NCBI GenBank assembly: GCA_037179335.1
Contig: JAKZHN010000046.1
Coordinates: forward strand, 219,875-283,874
DNA: 64,000 nt
Direction of reading: 5' to 3'
Origin: Cyclaneusma minus
Taxonomy: Eukaryota; Ascomycota; Leotiomycetes; Marthamycetales; Marthamycetaceae
The notes beneath the pieces were generated by a model. It worked only from the letters and a program-made list of their open reading frames with translations. It was not told the origin of the DNA and did no database searches. Numbering within the stretch: the first letter of the stretch is position 1; the number at the start of each line of letters is the position of its first letter. Of the stretch, positions 42,843 to 54,989 are shown one piece after another. Position numbers and translations under genes: made by a program.

Positions 42843-44990
42843 CTATCTCCTCCTGACCTCCGTAGCCCACCCCTCAATCCCCTCACCCCTACTTCCCACC
42901 TCACACCCCTCAATCCGCACCCCCTTCATGCCAATCGTATCCGCCAACCACTCATGCCCCGCCATGCCCCCCGCATTCGCCCTCCTCTCGGGCACCAGCT
43001 CCAACATCGGCGTTAGGAAAGCGCTAATCCGCTTCGCCTCCTCTTCATCGAAATGATACTTCTCTCGCAACACGTCGGTTAAGGCCCAGTGGCGTAATCG
43101 ATGGATGTTGCGCAGCTCGCCCTTGCGGTTGAAGATTTCTTGACTCCATTTGCCCGAGAGACACATGGATTTGGGGAAGGGGCCGAGGAGCTCGATGATC
43201 TGCGCGATGTGGTCGTCGTCTTTGCCGTATTTGGTGCCTGACTGCGGGTCGAAGAGGTAGTCGCCGGTTATGAGCTCGAAGACCTGTGAGGGAGTGGGGG
43301 TGAGTAAAGAGTTAAAAAAAGGATGCTTGGGGGTTGGAGTTTGAGGAGATACTGCGGAGTTGCGATAGCAGGGGATGGAAGATGGATGTGTTACTTACCA
43401 TTGCTGCCATGCTCCAGACGTCTGTGCTTGCACCCCACTTTGCGCCCAGAATGACTTCAGGCGAACGGTATTGCCTAGTCTGAATATCGTTGGTGAAGTG
43501 GTGACCGACCCAGCATGCGTTTCCCAGATCGGCAATCTTCACCGAGATGGTTTCGAATGCCTTCTCATCCTTTGGCTTTTCGTTTTTGTCGAGAGAAACA
43601 CCCGAAATATCTCGGGCCAGTATGTCGCTACATACATCGAAAGTCAGCACTATAACACTCAACTGCCAGGGTAAAGTGACGTAAAATGACTTACGCAGTC
43701 TTTTCCCGCTTGTTGTGATTCTCCTCTTCCTCCTTCTCAGTCTTGGGCGAGGTTTCATTACTCGAGCTTGAGCCACCTATTGCACCACTCATTACGACGC
43801 CATCCAAAGAAGTCTTGCTTTCGCCTTTGACGGGAGATTCATTACCTTCTTGCATCATCTGGTTCAAGCTTGCGTGGGAGCCTTGCGTACTGCCCGTAAT
43901 CTTCATGAGCTCTGCGTGGTTAAACGTAGCATTCAACGGACTCGGCAGCGGCTGACTGCCCGTAATCAAAGTACGGCGTCTGCGGCGTCCATTCCTATTG
44001 TCCTCTTTCTCTTTCGTCGCCGCCTCGTCTTTCACAAACGTCTTGACAATCTGCTCGACGTCGCCGATCTCGATCAGCACGTTTTCGGGCTTGAGGTCGG
44101 TGTGGATGATGCCGCATTCGCGGTGAAGGTAGTCCAGGCCGAGGAGGACCTGCTTCGTAATTTGCTTGACTAGAGGCATGGGAATGCCGCGGTGGTTCCA
44201 TCTCTTAATCAATCCCAGCAGGTTTTCGCCCAACACTTCAAATACCATACACACGTGGGTGCCATTGGGACCCTTGTGCTCGAACGAGTCCAAGAGGCTC
44301 ACGACATGCTTGCGGCCCGGGTGGTTTGGTTTTGCCTGCACAATCTTATTCAAGAGCTTGATCTCGTCGATGGCGGTCTCGGTGTAGTGGGCAGCCGAGC
44401 GAACGACCTTCAGGGCGACATGCTTGCCGGTGGTATTGTCTTTCGAAAGCCACACGGTGGAGAAATGGCCCCAGCCGAGCTTGCGCACGACGGTGTATTT
44501 GCCGTCCTTGAAGTTCTCGCCGACGGTAACGGGGTGGTAGCCGCCCTTGCAGTAGTCCTCGGAATCCTCTTCGTCGGCGGTGGCCTCGGCGGGGTCTTGC
44601 GATGACGACGAGGATGGAGATCGGTTCGCATTGGACTTGGGCTGCGACTGCGGCGTGTTGACTGCGCCGGTCGTGCTTTTGGCCGAAGAAGTCAGCATGG
44701 TCAGTCTTAACGGGGCGTATAGCAGGCTCAGGGTGCGGGTGCGGCTCTCGCGCGCATTCAGTGTGGGCTTGCTTGGCGCAGTCGCTGTGGTCGCGGCGTG
44801 AGACATACCTTTGTGTGGTGGAGGAGGCCATAGCATTTGCCGGGCTGTCGCTGCTGGTCTCGGTGGTGGTGATGATGGGTTTTAATTGCTCGCCCTTTCT
44901 GCGCTTTTTGTTTGCATTGCCATTGCTCGCGGCGCTGGCTACCTGCTTCGCCTTTTGTATGGCCTGTTGTTTGATCTGGGTTCCATTCAT
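42843..44990 (-). CDS. SKY1: SRPK-type serine/threonine kinase (Sky1/Dsk1 homologue)
   Basis: Phosphorylates RS-dipeptide proteins that act in splicing and mRNA export. Four exons (44990-44809, 44675-43695, 43627-43399, 43283-42843) encode 610 residues. The N-terminus MNGTQIKQQAIQKAK is followed by a polar linker, then the SRPK landmark EDSEDYCKGGYHPV (about 98-111). Kinase motifs: glycine loop LGWGHFSTVWL, Lys in HVALKVV (about Lys150), catalytic loop IIHTDLKPENVLI (Asp about 254), a long Ser/Lys/Glu-rich spacer of roughly 130 residues (about 275-410) as in SRPKs, then KIADLGNACWV (metal Asp), RQYRSPEVILGAKW and DVWSMAAMVFELITGDYLFDP. The SRPK family is certain; the first exon is chosen because AG joins C in frame through GTATGT at 44808. 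Confidence 0.93.
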
Positions 44991-46938
44991 GTTGGAGTCG
45001 AGGATGGGGTCGCGGGCCGCCGCTGAACCTGAATTTCGGCGAGGGTGGTCCGTAGCACTGACGAAAGCAGCTGCAAACCTATGTGGGCGCCAGAGGAGAG
45101 CGGCGGAGCGGGGACTGCGCGAAGAGACCCGGACGCAAGAAGATCAGTGCACAGCGAGAGAGAGCTCGAGACTGGCAGCAGGAGCGGGTTCTAGGTGAAA
45201 GAATGTATTAATCGGGTCGGATGTCGTCAAAGCTCGCTCTCTGCCTGCGACTCCGGGAGCAAAGAAGGTGAATGAGAGAGGGCAGCAGCTTGCGAGAGGG
45301 GCAGGCAAGCGCCGACGCTTTAGACTGGCACTGCTACGAAAGGGCTCCCCCGGGCACCAAAACTTGTCTTGCTACTATCAACACCCAAGCCGACAGCTGG
45401 TTGGCTAGCTGCACGACCAGCCTGGAAGAGGCCAAAATAAATGGCTCACAGCGAAACAATCTTCTGCTGGAGAAAGGCGACTGACTGTACGTGTTGTATC
45501 AAGCATCGAGGCCCGCTGAGTTTCAGGTCCCGCATTTCCCCAGCCCGCCAAATGACGCCCGCATTCGACGCCTTAGAAGCATTTCATCAGTGGCGCATAC
45601 ACACCCCGAATCCTGCACTGCCCATCGCGTTGCCCAAAAGTGCATCCATCACCATTATCGAAGTTGTGCAAAGAGGAACCGATCCATCGCAGTAGTGCCA
45701 TCTTAAACTTTAGTCGAGTGCTTCCTTCTCCCGTCTCGGCACCCGCCCTCCCGGCCAATCTGTAAGACTGTAAGCCAGGGAAACTATATACTGTGGGACC
45801 GGACAAATGTCCGTACCTTATACATGTACATGCTGGGGGTGAGGTTGCTGGTAATGAATTATCAACCCGGTTTACGAGACTTCTTTCAAGTGGTGAGAGG
45901 GAGAATTCGACTTAGTGAGCTGAGAACTCAACATACTTCAAGATATCAACGCCAACTCCCCAAGCCGTACGACGTATACATGCAGCCTTTCTTCACAGTG
46001 CAGTAAGATCGCCCCGGGTCAGCTTCTTCTATTACTCCGTATCTGAGAATCTAACGAGTTATGAAACCTAAAAACCAGATCTATGTTGGTACATGGTATA
46101 TCATAATACCATCAACTCCCCGATGCTACACCACGGCATATCCAAATAAGGCTACCCGTATCCGTCACGTCCAGGAAAGGCCGATGATATCTGTCTCACA
46201 TTTTCAGGGACAGTACAACTTGGGCCAGGTCAAGAACATTCCAAGTAGGCAGACGTGGGATCCTTCGGCTTTCCTGCCTCGTGTCTCTGAAAGCTTGAAA
46301 TCTCACCGGCTCCAGTCGGGAGCCGTGGGCGATGACGCACCACACACCATCAAAGTGTCGTAAATCGAAATCCGCATCCAGCGGTGCTTAGTCAGCTACC
46401 GGTATAGGAGTCCTGATCATAATACCAGCCCCAAGTATGGAAGCAGCCGTATATGCGAAAGCTGAGATTCAGGTAATCATTGTATCTCAGTTACTCTGTC
46501 AAGAACCAGAACTTCGAGTGTGCCGCGTGAAGATTTGGGGATACACAAGAAATCCCGACTTTCATCCGTTTGGACCTTGTTGTCTCACCCTCTCACGAGT
46601 CACCCGCAATAATCAGGGGTAGCAGCGCAGCTGACAGCTTGACTCGAATTCACTATCATGCCTATGGACGGCGCACATGGACACTGTCTCGCTGAAAGCC
46701 TGAAAGTCCGAATCTGATGTATGTTCATAATTCTGGAGTAGTCAGATACCGTACTCCAAATAATCTTACAGAACATTATATCCAACCACCTCTCCGTTGC
46801 GCCATTCGCTGTGAAAACATGACGCCCCGCTATGCTAGTAGCGCTATTCCCCATCAACCATCAGAAGAATACACAAAAGGGCAGAGAGTAGTACTTTTCG
46901 AAGTGAAGAGGAATGGAAGCTCGAGGGGAAGAAGTGGT
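44991..46938. other. Intergenic region between SRPK and golgin genes
   Basis: About 1.9 kb upstream of the SRPK gene and downstream of the golgin gene, both on the minus strand. It holds a TACATGTA octamer at 45821-45828, directly followed by CATG. No gene is supported; the short ORFs lack domains. Confidence 0.45.
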
Positions 46939-49900
46939 CTATTTGCGGGTGATGTTGGCGACGGCTGTCTGCCACTGCTGTTCATCCTTCCTGTAAACAC
47001 ACAGTAAAGTCAGTAAAATTAAACATACCAATAGCAGCCCAGCAGAAGCGTCTGATATCAGGCGCCGTGGAAAGGAATGGCGCAAACTTACTTATCGAAA
47101 TGCAGCAACTTCCCAATAACCGGAATCAGCTGCGCCTGATGCCTCTTATCCTTCTGCTCCAAGAACTGCAGCAGAATCGTCTTTAAATAGACAAAATCCA
47201 TCGACGTCGCCCCCGCCACCGATCCATTCGAAACCACACTATTATTCCTCCCCTGTTTCAACTCCACCGACGACCTCGCCGATGGCGTCGGACTCCTGCT
47301 CATCACTCCCATTCCCCGTCCTCCTCCCTTCATCTTCAGGGCCTGCACCTCATCCAGAGCACCCTTATAACTCTTCTGCAACTTCTCATACCTCTGCGAC
47401 GCATCATCCAGCATGCGTCGCAAATCCGTCTTCGCCTTCTCCGCCTCCCGAGCCTGCTTCTCGCTCTGATCCAGCGCGCTTCGCAACTGCTCCATCGCCC
47501 CCCTTATCTCACCCGCCTCCCTCTCGGCCCTTTCCTCTCTCTTCTCCACTTCATCTCTCTTCACCTTCCACTCCTTCTCACTTCTTAGCAACTCATCCCT
47601 ATCACCCTCCGCTCTCCTCAAATCTCTCTCCATATCCCTAACTTTATTCTTCAACTCATCAATCTCGCGCGCGCGACGTCGACCCGTAGTGCTAGCTTCG
47701 TCTTCCGCGCGATCGCGCTCCTCGATAGCCGCTTCCATGCGTTCGCGCATTTCGCGAACTTTGGCGTCGGCTCTTCCGTCAACGTCCGAAAGGAGACGAC
47801 GCATGGTTTCGCCTTCGCGTGTGCGTTCTTGCAGGAGGCGTTGTACTTCGGCGAGCTCTTCTTCGAGGCTTTCGGATTGCTCTTTGGCTTCTTTGAGCTG
47901 CATAGCCATCTCTGAGGTCTGGTCTCGCATGCTGCCGACTAGCCCCTGAGCGTTGGCGTATTGGTTGGTCTTCAATTCTAGCTCTTCTCTGACGGTTTGC
48001 GAATCGATGGTTAACTTGGAGAGCTGTTCTTCCAGCTCCCTGATGATATTTTGTAATTTGGTATTTTCGTCTTGGACTCTGTTGAGTTCTCGGCCGGCTT
48101 TCTCGCTGGCTGCGGAGAACTCGATCTTCTCCGCCTCGAGTCTTCGAAGGTCCCTCTGCGTATTACGACTTTGCTCCTCTGCCCTTAGACGACCGTTCGT
48201 CTCTTGGCTGACCTTCTCCTTCAGCGTCTTGACTTCCGCATCCCTCTCCGAGGCCTGCTTCTTGAAAATGGCCACGTCGTTCTTCAGGTCCTTCTCACGA
48301 TTCTCAAGTCGTCGCAGCTCTCCCGTCCGGGAGGCTAATTCATCCTTTGTCGACTTAAGGGTTGCATTTTCAGCACGTAGGTTCTTGAGCTCTGGCTGTG
48401 CCTTTGCCAAGACGTCCCGTAGGTCTGTCAAATCCTTGTAGCGAGACGTAGCAAGCTCCTGGGCAGCTCCAAGATCGCTTTGTAGAGTGGCAGACTTCGA
48501 TTTGAGCTCCTCGTATTCCGCCGAGAGGCTGCCAAGTTCTGCCTGGGACTTTTCAAAGGCCTCAATCTGGCTGGTCTTAGACTCCAGCTGTTTTTCAAGA
48601 TCCTGTATCTTCTCTTGTAACGTGCCTCGTTCAGCCCTAAGCTGTTTGACTAAGTCCTTAGCTTCAACATGCTCTTGGCCGATATTTAGGATGTTTTCTT
48701 GCAGGTTTTCAATCTCCTCGCGAAGGTCTTCCTCCGTCTTGCGTTTGGACTGCAGCTTCTCGATTTGAGCATCTTTGCTAGCCAAGTCTGCCTTCAAATC
48801 CGAGACTTCCTTGCGTAGTTCCTCGAGCAAAGGTGACATGTCGACAGAGACGGTCGCCGGCTCGTCAGGCTTTGGCGTGGAGTCCTTTGTAGGCTCAGTG
48901 GCTGTAGCGGCTGGAGTTGCCGCAGCACCGCCCTTCTTCTTCTTTTTGTTCTTCTTCTTTCCTCCTGTCGTAGGCTGTGCGGCTTGGGACACCTCAGTGG
49001 CAGACGTAGTAGAACGGGTGACTGCTGGGGATGAAGAGGGTGTTCTATTAGTCGGCGACTCTTGGCTGGCTGAGGCTCTCTGGGCGTCCAGACGAGATTG
49101 TAGTTCCTGCTTCTCACCTTCGAACTTCTTGGTAACGGCAGCGATTTCGGTTTCAAGCTCCTTCTTTCGTGTCTCAATGACCTGCTTTAGCTCGTCTACC
49201 CGCTGGGCTTCTTTGATCTTGGCTTCTCCAAGCTCTTTCTTTGAGTCAACCGCTGCCTGGCTCAACTTGCGACATTCAGCCGTAGAAACTTCCAGTTGCC
49301 GGTTCGCTTCTTCTAATGCCGATTTGTTCTGGCTTAGTTCGACCTGTAGTACTCCAAGTTCCGACTTTACTTCTTCTAATGCCGATTTGTTCTGTCCTAT
49401 TTCAGCGTTGAGAGATTCGAGTTGCGATTTCGACTTTTCCAGATCTTGCGTGAGAGTTTCGATGTTCGACTTGGACTTTTCCAGGTCTTGCACAAGGGTC
49501 GCATTATTCTGCTTCTCCGTTGACAATTCTGCTTGAGCCGTTGACAATTTCGCCTGAACAGTTTCTACCTGCCCCTTCAGCTCGTCAACCTCAGCGGTCC
49601 TTGTCTGCAACTCCTGCTGCACCTGAGAAACCTCGTCATCGTAGCTGAAAAATTCCTCGCTGGTCGCTTTCGATTCATCGGAGCTCGAAGCTTTCTTTCG
49701 GGGAGACGATAGGAGACTCATAACTGAAGACTTGGGGGAAGTAATGGTCGAGGGTGGAAGAGATTTGGCCGTATCTTTGCTTCCATCGGCTGTCAAGCCG
49801 CCTTCGACAGAGGCCTGCTGTTTCTGGGTTGCTTCTAGCTCCTCTCGAGCCTTGGAAGCCTCCTTCTCTGCCTCTTCAAACTTCTTTTTGTAAGCGTCTC

Positions 49901-50632
49901 GATCTCCGGAGACGCGCTTCAGTTCGTCCACGTACATATCACTCTTCAAGTTGAGTTGTTGGATGTATTCCACCAGCGCGCTAGGGTCACTAATCGATGT
50001 CAGGGGAGTGTTCTCCTTGAGTGACCTCTCGAATGGCTCAATGGATATGGCTCGCGCATGCGCGACTCGGTAAGATCGTAGAAGTTCTAAATCTGGTCAG
50101 CATATCCATGGCAAGAAAAGCTAGCGATTAATCATATACCCTGATACCGAACCTCCATTAATTCTAGTTTCCGCAACTTTTTCTTTACTTCCAGGGGCAA
50201 TTCGCTGGATTGGTTGGGTGGTGAAACATCCTGAGCTTTCTCGCTCAGAGGCTCCTTCTCCTTGCTACCAGCCTCCCCTTCGGCCCCATTCTTCTCTACT
50301 GCAGCAGCATTTGTCTCCATTGCGGCGGGCGATTCGGACTCGTCATCGATCACGAAAGCTGTCTCAAACTCGGACGGGTCTGGCCCCCTGACATTGCTTG
50401 CAGGCGGTTTCTGGCGAGACGCCGATCGTGTATGAGGAGAATCGTTGCGATTCGCAGAAGAACGACCAGCAGTAGAGTTCGAGCGTGCCGGCGAGTGGGA
50501 AGCCTTTGCGCGAGCCTGCTCTTCAGCGATCCTCGAGTCAATGGCGCCTTTGATACCGGCGAGTCGCTATTGACAGTAAGCCACTGCTCCTATTGAGAGT
50601 CATCTCAAAGAACGGGGCCGTACCTGAAACAT
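46939..50632 (-). CDS. IMH1: GRIP-domain golgin (IMH1-like)
   Basis: Peripheral trans-Golgi coiled-coil tether recruited by Arl1. Four exons (50632-50624, 50566-50140, 50086-47092, 46990-46939) give 1160 residues. Exon 1 is only 9 bases (MFQ), joined to RLAGIKGAIDSRIAEEQARA, the typical golgin start. A polar region follows, then LLRSYRVAHARAISIEPFERSL, and then an almost continuous heptad coiled coil from about residue 160 to 1070. A Lys-rich, low-complexity break (GGKKKNKKKKKGGAA) lies around residue 480. The C-terminal GRIP domain has FVYLKTILLQFLEQKDK and LIPVIGKLLHFDKKDEQQW, with the last exon finishing QTAVANITRK. The GRIP tyrosine is present (VYLK). It is divergent from LNP1, another endomembrane gene. 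Confidence 0.93.
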
Positions 50633-50961
50633 GGTGAACCGGCTATCTATTCATGCCGAAGTATATTGGTGAGGAAACATATACTGGGCGGACGAAAGTG
50701 TAACGGGCGCAATATAAAACGTATTTCACCAAGTTGTCAAGCTGAATTAAAAGTAGTTGGCCGGATGGTCAAGCACCAATCAGCAATGTCCAAGATCCAG
50801 TCGGATCATCAAAGGCCCGTTCGGAACTCAAGCCGGCGCGTCCGTCAGCCTTGCCCAGCTACCACTTGACAGCTCGAGCGTCTTCTCCGGTTCTCCTTTA
50901 TGCATCTTGCGAGATATGACGCGGTGACGTTTTCTCTGAATGCATTCTCACGGTCGCCATC
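50633..50961. promoter_or_regulatory. Divergent promoter IMH1-like / LNP1
   Basis: A 329-bp interval shared by the golgin gene (-) and LNP1 (+). Co-regulation of two secretory-pathway genes is possible but is only inferred from the arrangement. Confidence 0.45.
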
Positions 50962-52217
50962 ATGGTATCATTCTGGCCTTGGAAGGTGAGTTTTCTTACT
51001 GCAAAAATGCCTTCAGAAAGCTTACTGACGTCTCGGTAGAGCAATGACACTTCCCCGGACTCCTTCGAGAAGACGCTGTCCGCTTTGGCCGACAAAATAT
51101 CCCAAACCCAGATCCGTCTCGATTCTTTACGGCAGCGATCGCGAAGACTGAAGGCACTATGGACGTTATATACAAGCTTTGCTTATATGCTATGCCTCAT
51201 TATAATGGCTTTGGTCGTGGGGTGGCAGAGCTGGGGAGCCACGGAGTACAGTGCTTTGGCTGGTAGTCCTGTTGGGTGAGTGACAATATACATCCTCGAC
51301 TTACGAGCTGTGTCTGACTGTAGAACAGTATCTATATAATCCGAGAAGCCATCGCGCGCTATTTCCAATACCGTATCGATGGCACCGCAAACCGACTTGA
51401 AGAGCTTCAAACCGAACGAACGGTGACGATAGACAAGCTCAAGGCAGCAACCAAATACAACTCCACCCAACAACTCCTCGAAAAGTACGGCGGTTCCCCA
51501 GCACAGGCCCGTCCCAAAGCGCTGCGAAAGCCCTCTCTGGGGCCCAAGAAACAGCAATCAACCCCAAGTCTAAGAACTCACACCGGACCACCACCACCCA
51601 CCGCAAATATCCCCAGGAACATGCCACAATCACCGCCGGTACCTTCTATACCCCAACGCATTCAACAGCAACAGCAATCTTCCTTCCACCAAGAATCTCC
51701 CTTCAACCAGCAGCTCCTAGCCCCCTCTCCTCACAACTCTCCCGCACCCTCCAACGTCCAACCCGGCCCAGCCGAATTCGCACCAAACGCCATGGTCACA
51801 CGGCCCCAATACTCATCCGACAACGAGACCTGGCAAGGAGGCAAATGGTATGACCGAATACTAGATGTCCTGCTCGGTGAAGACGAGACATTGCCGAAGA
51901 ATCGCTTAGTTCTTATTTGCAAGAAGTGCAAGCAAGTGAACGGACAGGCACCGCCGGGTACGAAGTCGTTGGCTGAGTTGGGACAGTGGCGTTGTATGGG
52001 CTGTGGAATTATGAATGGTGAAGAGGATGAAGGGGTTAAGGTGATGAAGCAATTGAACGCGTCTGAGGGGGAGACGGAAGGTGCTAGGCCGGTATCGCGT
52101 GGTGATGATACGGGTGGGAAGTCGAATGAGGAGGGAGAAAGAGAAGAAGAGGAGATGGCGGAGATCGAGGGGGGGTGGCAGAGAGGGCACGGGCGCCGAA
52201 TGACCGTGTCTACCTAG
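50962..52217 (+). CDS. LNP1: Lunapark, ER three-way-junction protein
   Basis: Stabilises three-way junctions of the tubular ER. Three exons (50962-50985, 51040-51275, 51329-52217) give 382 residues. The 8-residue first exon MVSFWPWK is typical. Then come an N-terminal helix (SALADKISQTQIRLDSLRQR), a membrane segment (LYTSFAYMLCLIIMALVVGW), a second amphipathic or coiled-coil part (RLEELQTERTVTIDKLK), a Pro/Gln-rich disordered region, then the conserved lunapark zinc finger LICKKCKQVNGQAPP ... WRCMGCG (C-x2-C twice, about 311-345). The tail is acidic (EEDEGVK, GEREEEEMAE). The second membrane span of the usual hairpin is weak here: YIIREAIARYF is short. Confidence 0.93.
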
Positions 52218-52742
52218 GTGTACAACATAATCTTTTGCCAAGCGCTTTATTTAGTACGTCCAGCAGGTTTATGAATGCCGTTGCAACCAGCTTTGCTGTG
52301 AGTAAGTATATCTCGATTACTTTGACAGAGCAAACGCTCATAAGTTTTAAAGGAAAGATCTTACATAATCTGTGTTAGGCAGTCGGAGCTTCAAGTCAAG
52401 GCGGCAAATATGAGTGTCTATGTGTGAGTCCAGATTTTAGATTTGGTCTGCTCATATTCAGGGCAGTGCTTGTAGCAAAAGCAAGCTTCACAAAAACCAT
52501 ACTCCATTTACCTGAACTGGCGCATCAACATGGTTGCGATTGTGTCCATAACCTACCCCGTTTCATGCTCCTCTACACTCCTTTCACCGCACCCATCCGG
52601 AGCATCCTCCACCTACCAGAACAATCCGGACCATGTCTCAACCCTCCCATTCACTTCCACGCACCTCCTCTTCCACCTCCACCTTCACCTCCTTTCAACC
52701 CTTCCAAGTCCACCCCTCAAAGTCCTTTACCCGTATGCCCTC
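52218..52742. other. Intergenic region
   Basis: Separates LNP1 from the downstream uncharacterised gene. The frame of that gene is open back to 52530 but has a Pro/His/Leu-rich composition unlike coding sequence. Nothing else is recognised. Confidence 0.4.
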
Positions 52743-53687
52743 ATGCAGCGCTCCTCAAAACCCTCCCAGTCTCCGGACTCCACCCCAAATCCAATGCCAA
52801 TCCGCAAAAACCCACCCTACTACCAAAACATCTCCCCCTCCTCCTCCCTCGACAGCCTCTTCGAGTCCTCCACACACTCCTCCTCCATCCCCTCCGTCAA
52901 GTTCATCCCCTCCGCTCCCTATACCCCTGGCGGCCCCCACATACCAAGAGAATCCCCCGCTCGCCGCCTCTCCGACCTAGCCGGCAGCATCAGCTCAGCA
53001 GTTCTCTCACTCCATCATTCTCACGATTCACCCAAGTCCTCGCCTTCGCCGGAGGACACTGCCGAATCCGAATCACCAAGCAGAGAAGCACCAAGCAAAG
53101 CTTTAGTTGCAACAGCGTCAGTGAAAGAAAAAGTCGTAAAAGCAAAACGCGTCTTCTGGCGCACCCGCCGATTCATCCGCCACCCCGAGCAAGTTTTCAA
53201 CGAACACCTCGGTCACAAACTCCTCAATACCACACTCACCTTCATCAAAGATCCGCTGCGCGAACTCGACCGTCTGCGTTATCGCGACCTCGATACACTC
53301 GAACGAGAAGAACGGGAACGGAGCGTACGGAGCGTGCTTCGACCACAGGGAACTATTTCTAGTGGGAGCGGTGGGACAGGCGAGGTAATCGTTGCTGAAG
53401 ATGGTAAAGATGGCGAAGGAGAAGACAGCGATGAAGAGATTGTCTTGGAATCGGAGAAACTGTCTGGTAAGTTCGATGAGGAGGCGCTGTGTGGTGGTAT
53501 AACGAAGGGACAGTGGGAAAGGGGAATGCAGATGGAGATGGCGTTTGAGGGCAGTCTTGGCGGGGGAGAGGGAGGGGATGTTTGGGCTGTTGATGATAAG
53601 GAGGAGGTGGAAGATGGGGCTGTACAGGAGGTTCTGGATGGTGGGAAGGGGGTTGGTAAGGAGAAGGATGGGTGGGTGAGGTGCTGA
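52743..53687 (+). CDS. Uncharacterised protein with basic helical core
   Basis: Single exon, 314 residues if it starts at the ATG at 52743 (MQRSSKPSQSPDSTPN); the frame is open upstream to 52530, so the start is uncertain. The N-terminus is Ser/Pro-rich. A conserved-looking block in the middle (VKEKVVKAKRVFWRTRRFIRHP, cited as landmark near residues 130-150, then LNTTLTFIKDPLRELDRLRYRD and LEREERERSVRSVL) is basic and probably helical. The C-terminus is strongly acidic (EDSDEEIVLESEKL, EVEDGAVQEV). There is no known domain. The opposite strand also has long ORFs across this region, which are shadows of the biased composition. Confidence 0.55.
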   Translation: MQRSSKPSQSPDSTPNPMPIRKNPPYYQNISPSSSLDSLFESSTHSSSIPSVKFIPSAPYTPGGPHIPRESPARRLSDLAGSISSAVLSLHHSHDSPKSSPSPEDTAESESPSREAPSKALVATASVKEKVVKAKRVFWRTRRFIRHPEQVFNEHLGHKLLNTTLTFIKDPLRELDRLRYRDLDTLEREERERSVRSVLRPQGTISSGSGGTGEVIVAEDGKDGEGEDSDEEIVLESEKLSGKFDEEALCGGITKGQWERGMQMEMAFEGSLGGGEGGDVWAVDDKEEVEDGAVQEVLDGGKGVGKEKDGWVRC

Positions 53688-54189
53688 TAGGGGCTTGGTT
53701 TTGTAAGGGATGAGGGGAAGTTTGCTGGATCGAGAATACATCGGGGGTGGCAAGACAGAACGTGGCTCGTGCTGGCAATAAAATATGGATGTTTAAAGCT
53801 TTTTCGTGTGAAGGTCTTCGTGCCGAGTGGTTTTGGCGCGGGTATGGTGGAGGCGCTACATGACAGTCTACCTATCAGAGGCCGCGTCCATATAGAACCT
53901 GCCACTTCTCAGGGGTCAGGACTATCTGTGAAGGCGATTTCAGAATTGCCTACTCATGAAGGTCAAACAGAAAGAAACGAATATCAGAAGCTGCTCAAGA
54001 CTTGAGAGCGACAGAATGGCGGAAATACAGCTCATGGCGGTATTCCGCTGCAAGATATTATTATTCAGCCTAAAGCCGTACGAGACTTAGGGAGAATCAA
54101 CACAATCAGAGCCTCAAAGCCAGAAACCTGGTACATATAACATCACTGTCCTGAAAGGAACTCAGATCTCAGGCTCAGAATACCCTCAA
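53688..54189. other. Intergenic region
   Basis: The 3' flank of the uncharacterised gene. No gene or repeat recognised before the minisatellite starts. Confidence 0.35.
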
Positions 54190-54345
54190 TTATCCGCAAT
54201 ATGCCAAATCATTAGGAGTATCCCAAGGATCCGGGAACATTCCAATTTCCAAATAATTGGGATTGTTCGTAGTTACTAGGAATATATCTAGTAATTGGAA
54301 TAATTCCCGATCATTGAATTATTCCTGGTCATTGGACAGATTCCC
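54190..54345. repeat. Minisatellite cluster 4, same 20-bp family
   Basis: About 7-8 degenerate units with the words AATAATTGGGATTGTTC, TAGTAATTGGAATAATTCC and TCATTGGACAGATTCCC. These match the unit of clusters 1-3 with several substitutions. It lies directly upstream of the decayed ZUO1-tail duplicate, as cluster 5 does for the real ZUO1 tail. Confidence 0.6.
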
Positions 54346-54359
54346 GATGATTAGCATCG

Positions 54360-54690
54360 CCTACAATCACAATGATCACTCAAGTCAATCCCAGATTCCG
54401 AGCGCAAAAGGAGCATTTCATCTGGCTGGCTATGGTATCTAACGACCTAATCGCAGTCTCGAAGGAAGCATTCTATGATATGTGCCACCAATAACGTGCT
54501 CCCTTTCCATCATCAAAGCAGATGCATGGCTCCCTTCTCAAGTAGACTGTCCGGGGGTGAAACTGACCAACGCCAGAAGCCTCCGCTCCAGGTCCTCGTA
54601 GCAAGTCTATTAAATTGAGAGGCGTCTAGGCAAGAGCCTTAATATCACCGTCTTTTAATTTGCCAGCCTCAACGCGGCGTGAGTGAGGAA
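54360..54690 (-). pseudogene. Decayed duplicate of the ZUO1 3' end
   Basis: This stretch aligns by eye with 55195-55530, the ZUO1 3' untranslated region plus the last coding bases. Shared words are CCAGATT(C/G)...GAGCATTT at the left, the identical TGTGCCACCAATAACG at 54481, and near the right end TTGCCAGCCTCA(A/G)CG. Opposite the ZUO1 codons for KLKDGDVKALA, the copy is changed mainly by G-to-A and C-to-T type substitutions and lacks an open frame. The spacing of the two copies is about 840 bp. It looks like a partial tandem duplication of the minisatellite plus gene tail that has since mutated, perhaps by RIP. Confidence 0.7.
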
Positions 54691-54989
54691 AGAAAAGGGA
54701 GGGGAGGAGGAAAAGAAAAAGAATAAATGATTGAGGTGCTGATGCGGGCCCAGCGAGGAGGGTAGTTTGTCTGCCAGACCGTTTGGGCCGAGCAATAGCA
54801 TGGAGTGGTGATGAATTCGGGGCCTAGGGGCCGTGACAAGGCAGGTTTTTATGGAAGGGTCTGGATGAATGATACAGCATGTCCATGAAATGATGAAAGT
54901 GAATTTTCGACTTCATGCAGTGTCTTGCACCTTATGGTGACAATACTCTTCTACACGCAGTACGCATCTGTGATTTTGATCTTTCAAAC
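54691..54989. other. Sequence between the two ZUO1-tail copies
   Basis: Just under 300 bp of non-coding sequence that joins the decayed duplicate to minisatellite cluster 5. It has a purine-rich GGAAAGAAAAGGGAGGGGAGGAGGAAAAG-like tract at 54690-54722 (described, not a motif). No gene seen. Confidence 0.35.

Noticed and set aside
47282..49536. Several plus-strand ORFs of 90-250 codons across the golgin gene
   Set aside because: They are antisense shadows of the coiled-coil exons, rich in Ser and Leu, with no domains.
52755..53905. Long ORFs in other frames and on the minus strand around the uncharacterised gene at 52743-53687
   Set aside because: Pro/Ser/His-rich composition follows from the repeated CTC/TCC codons; only the plus-strand frame shows a charged helical core and an acidic tail typical of coding.
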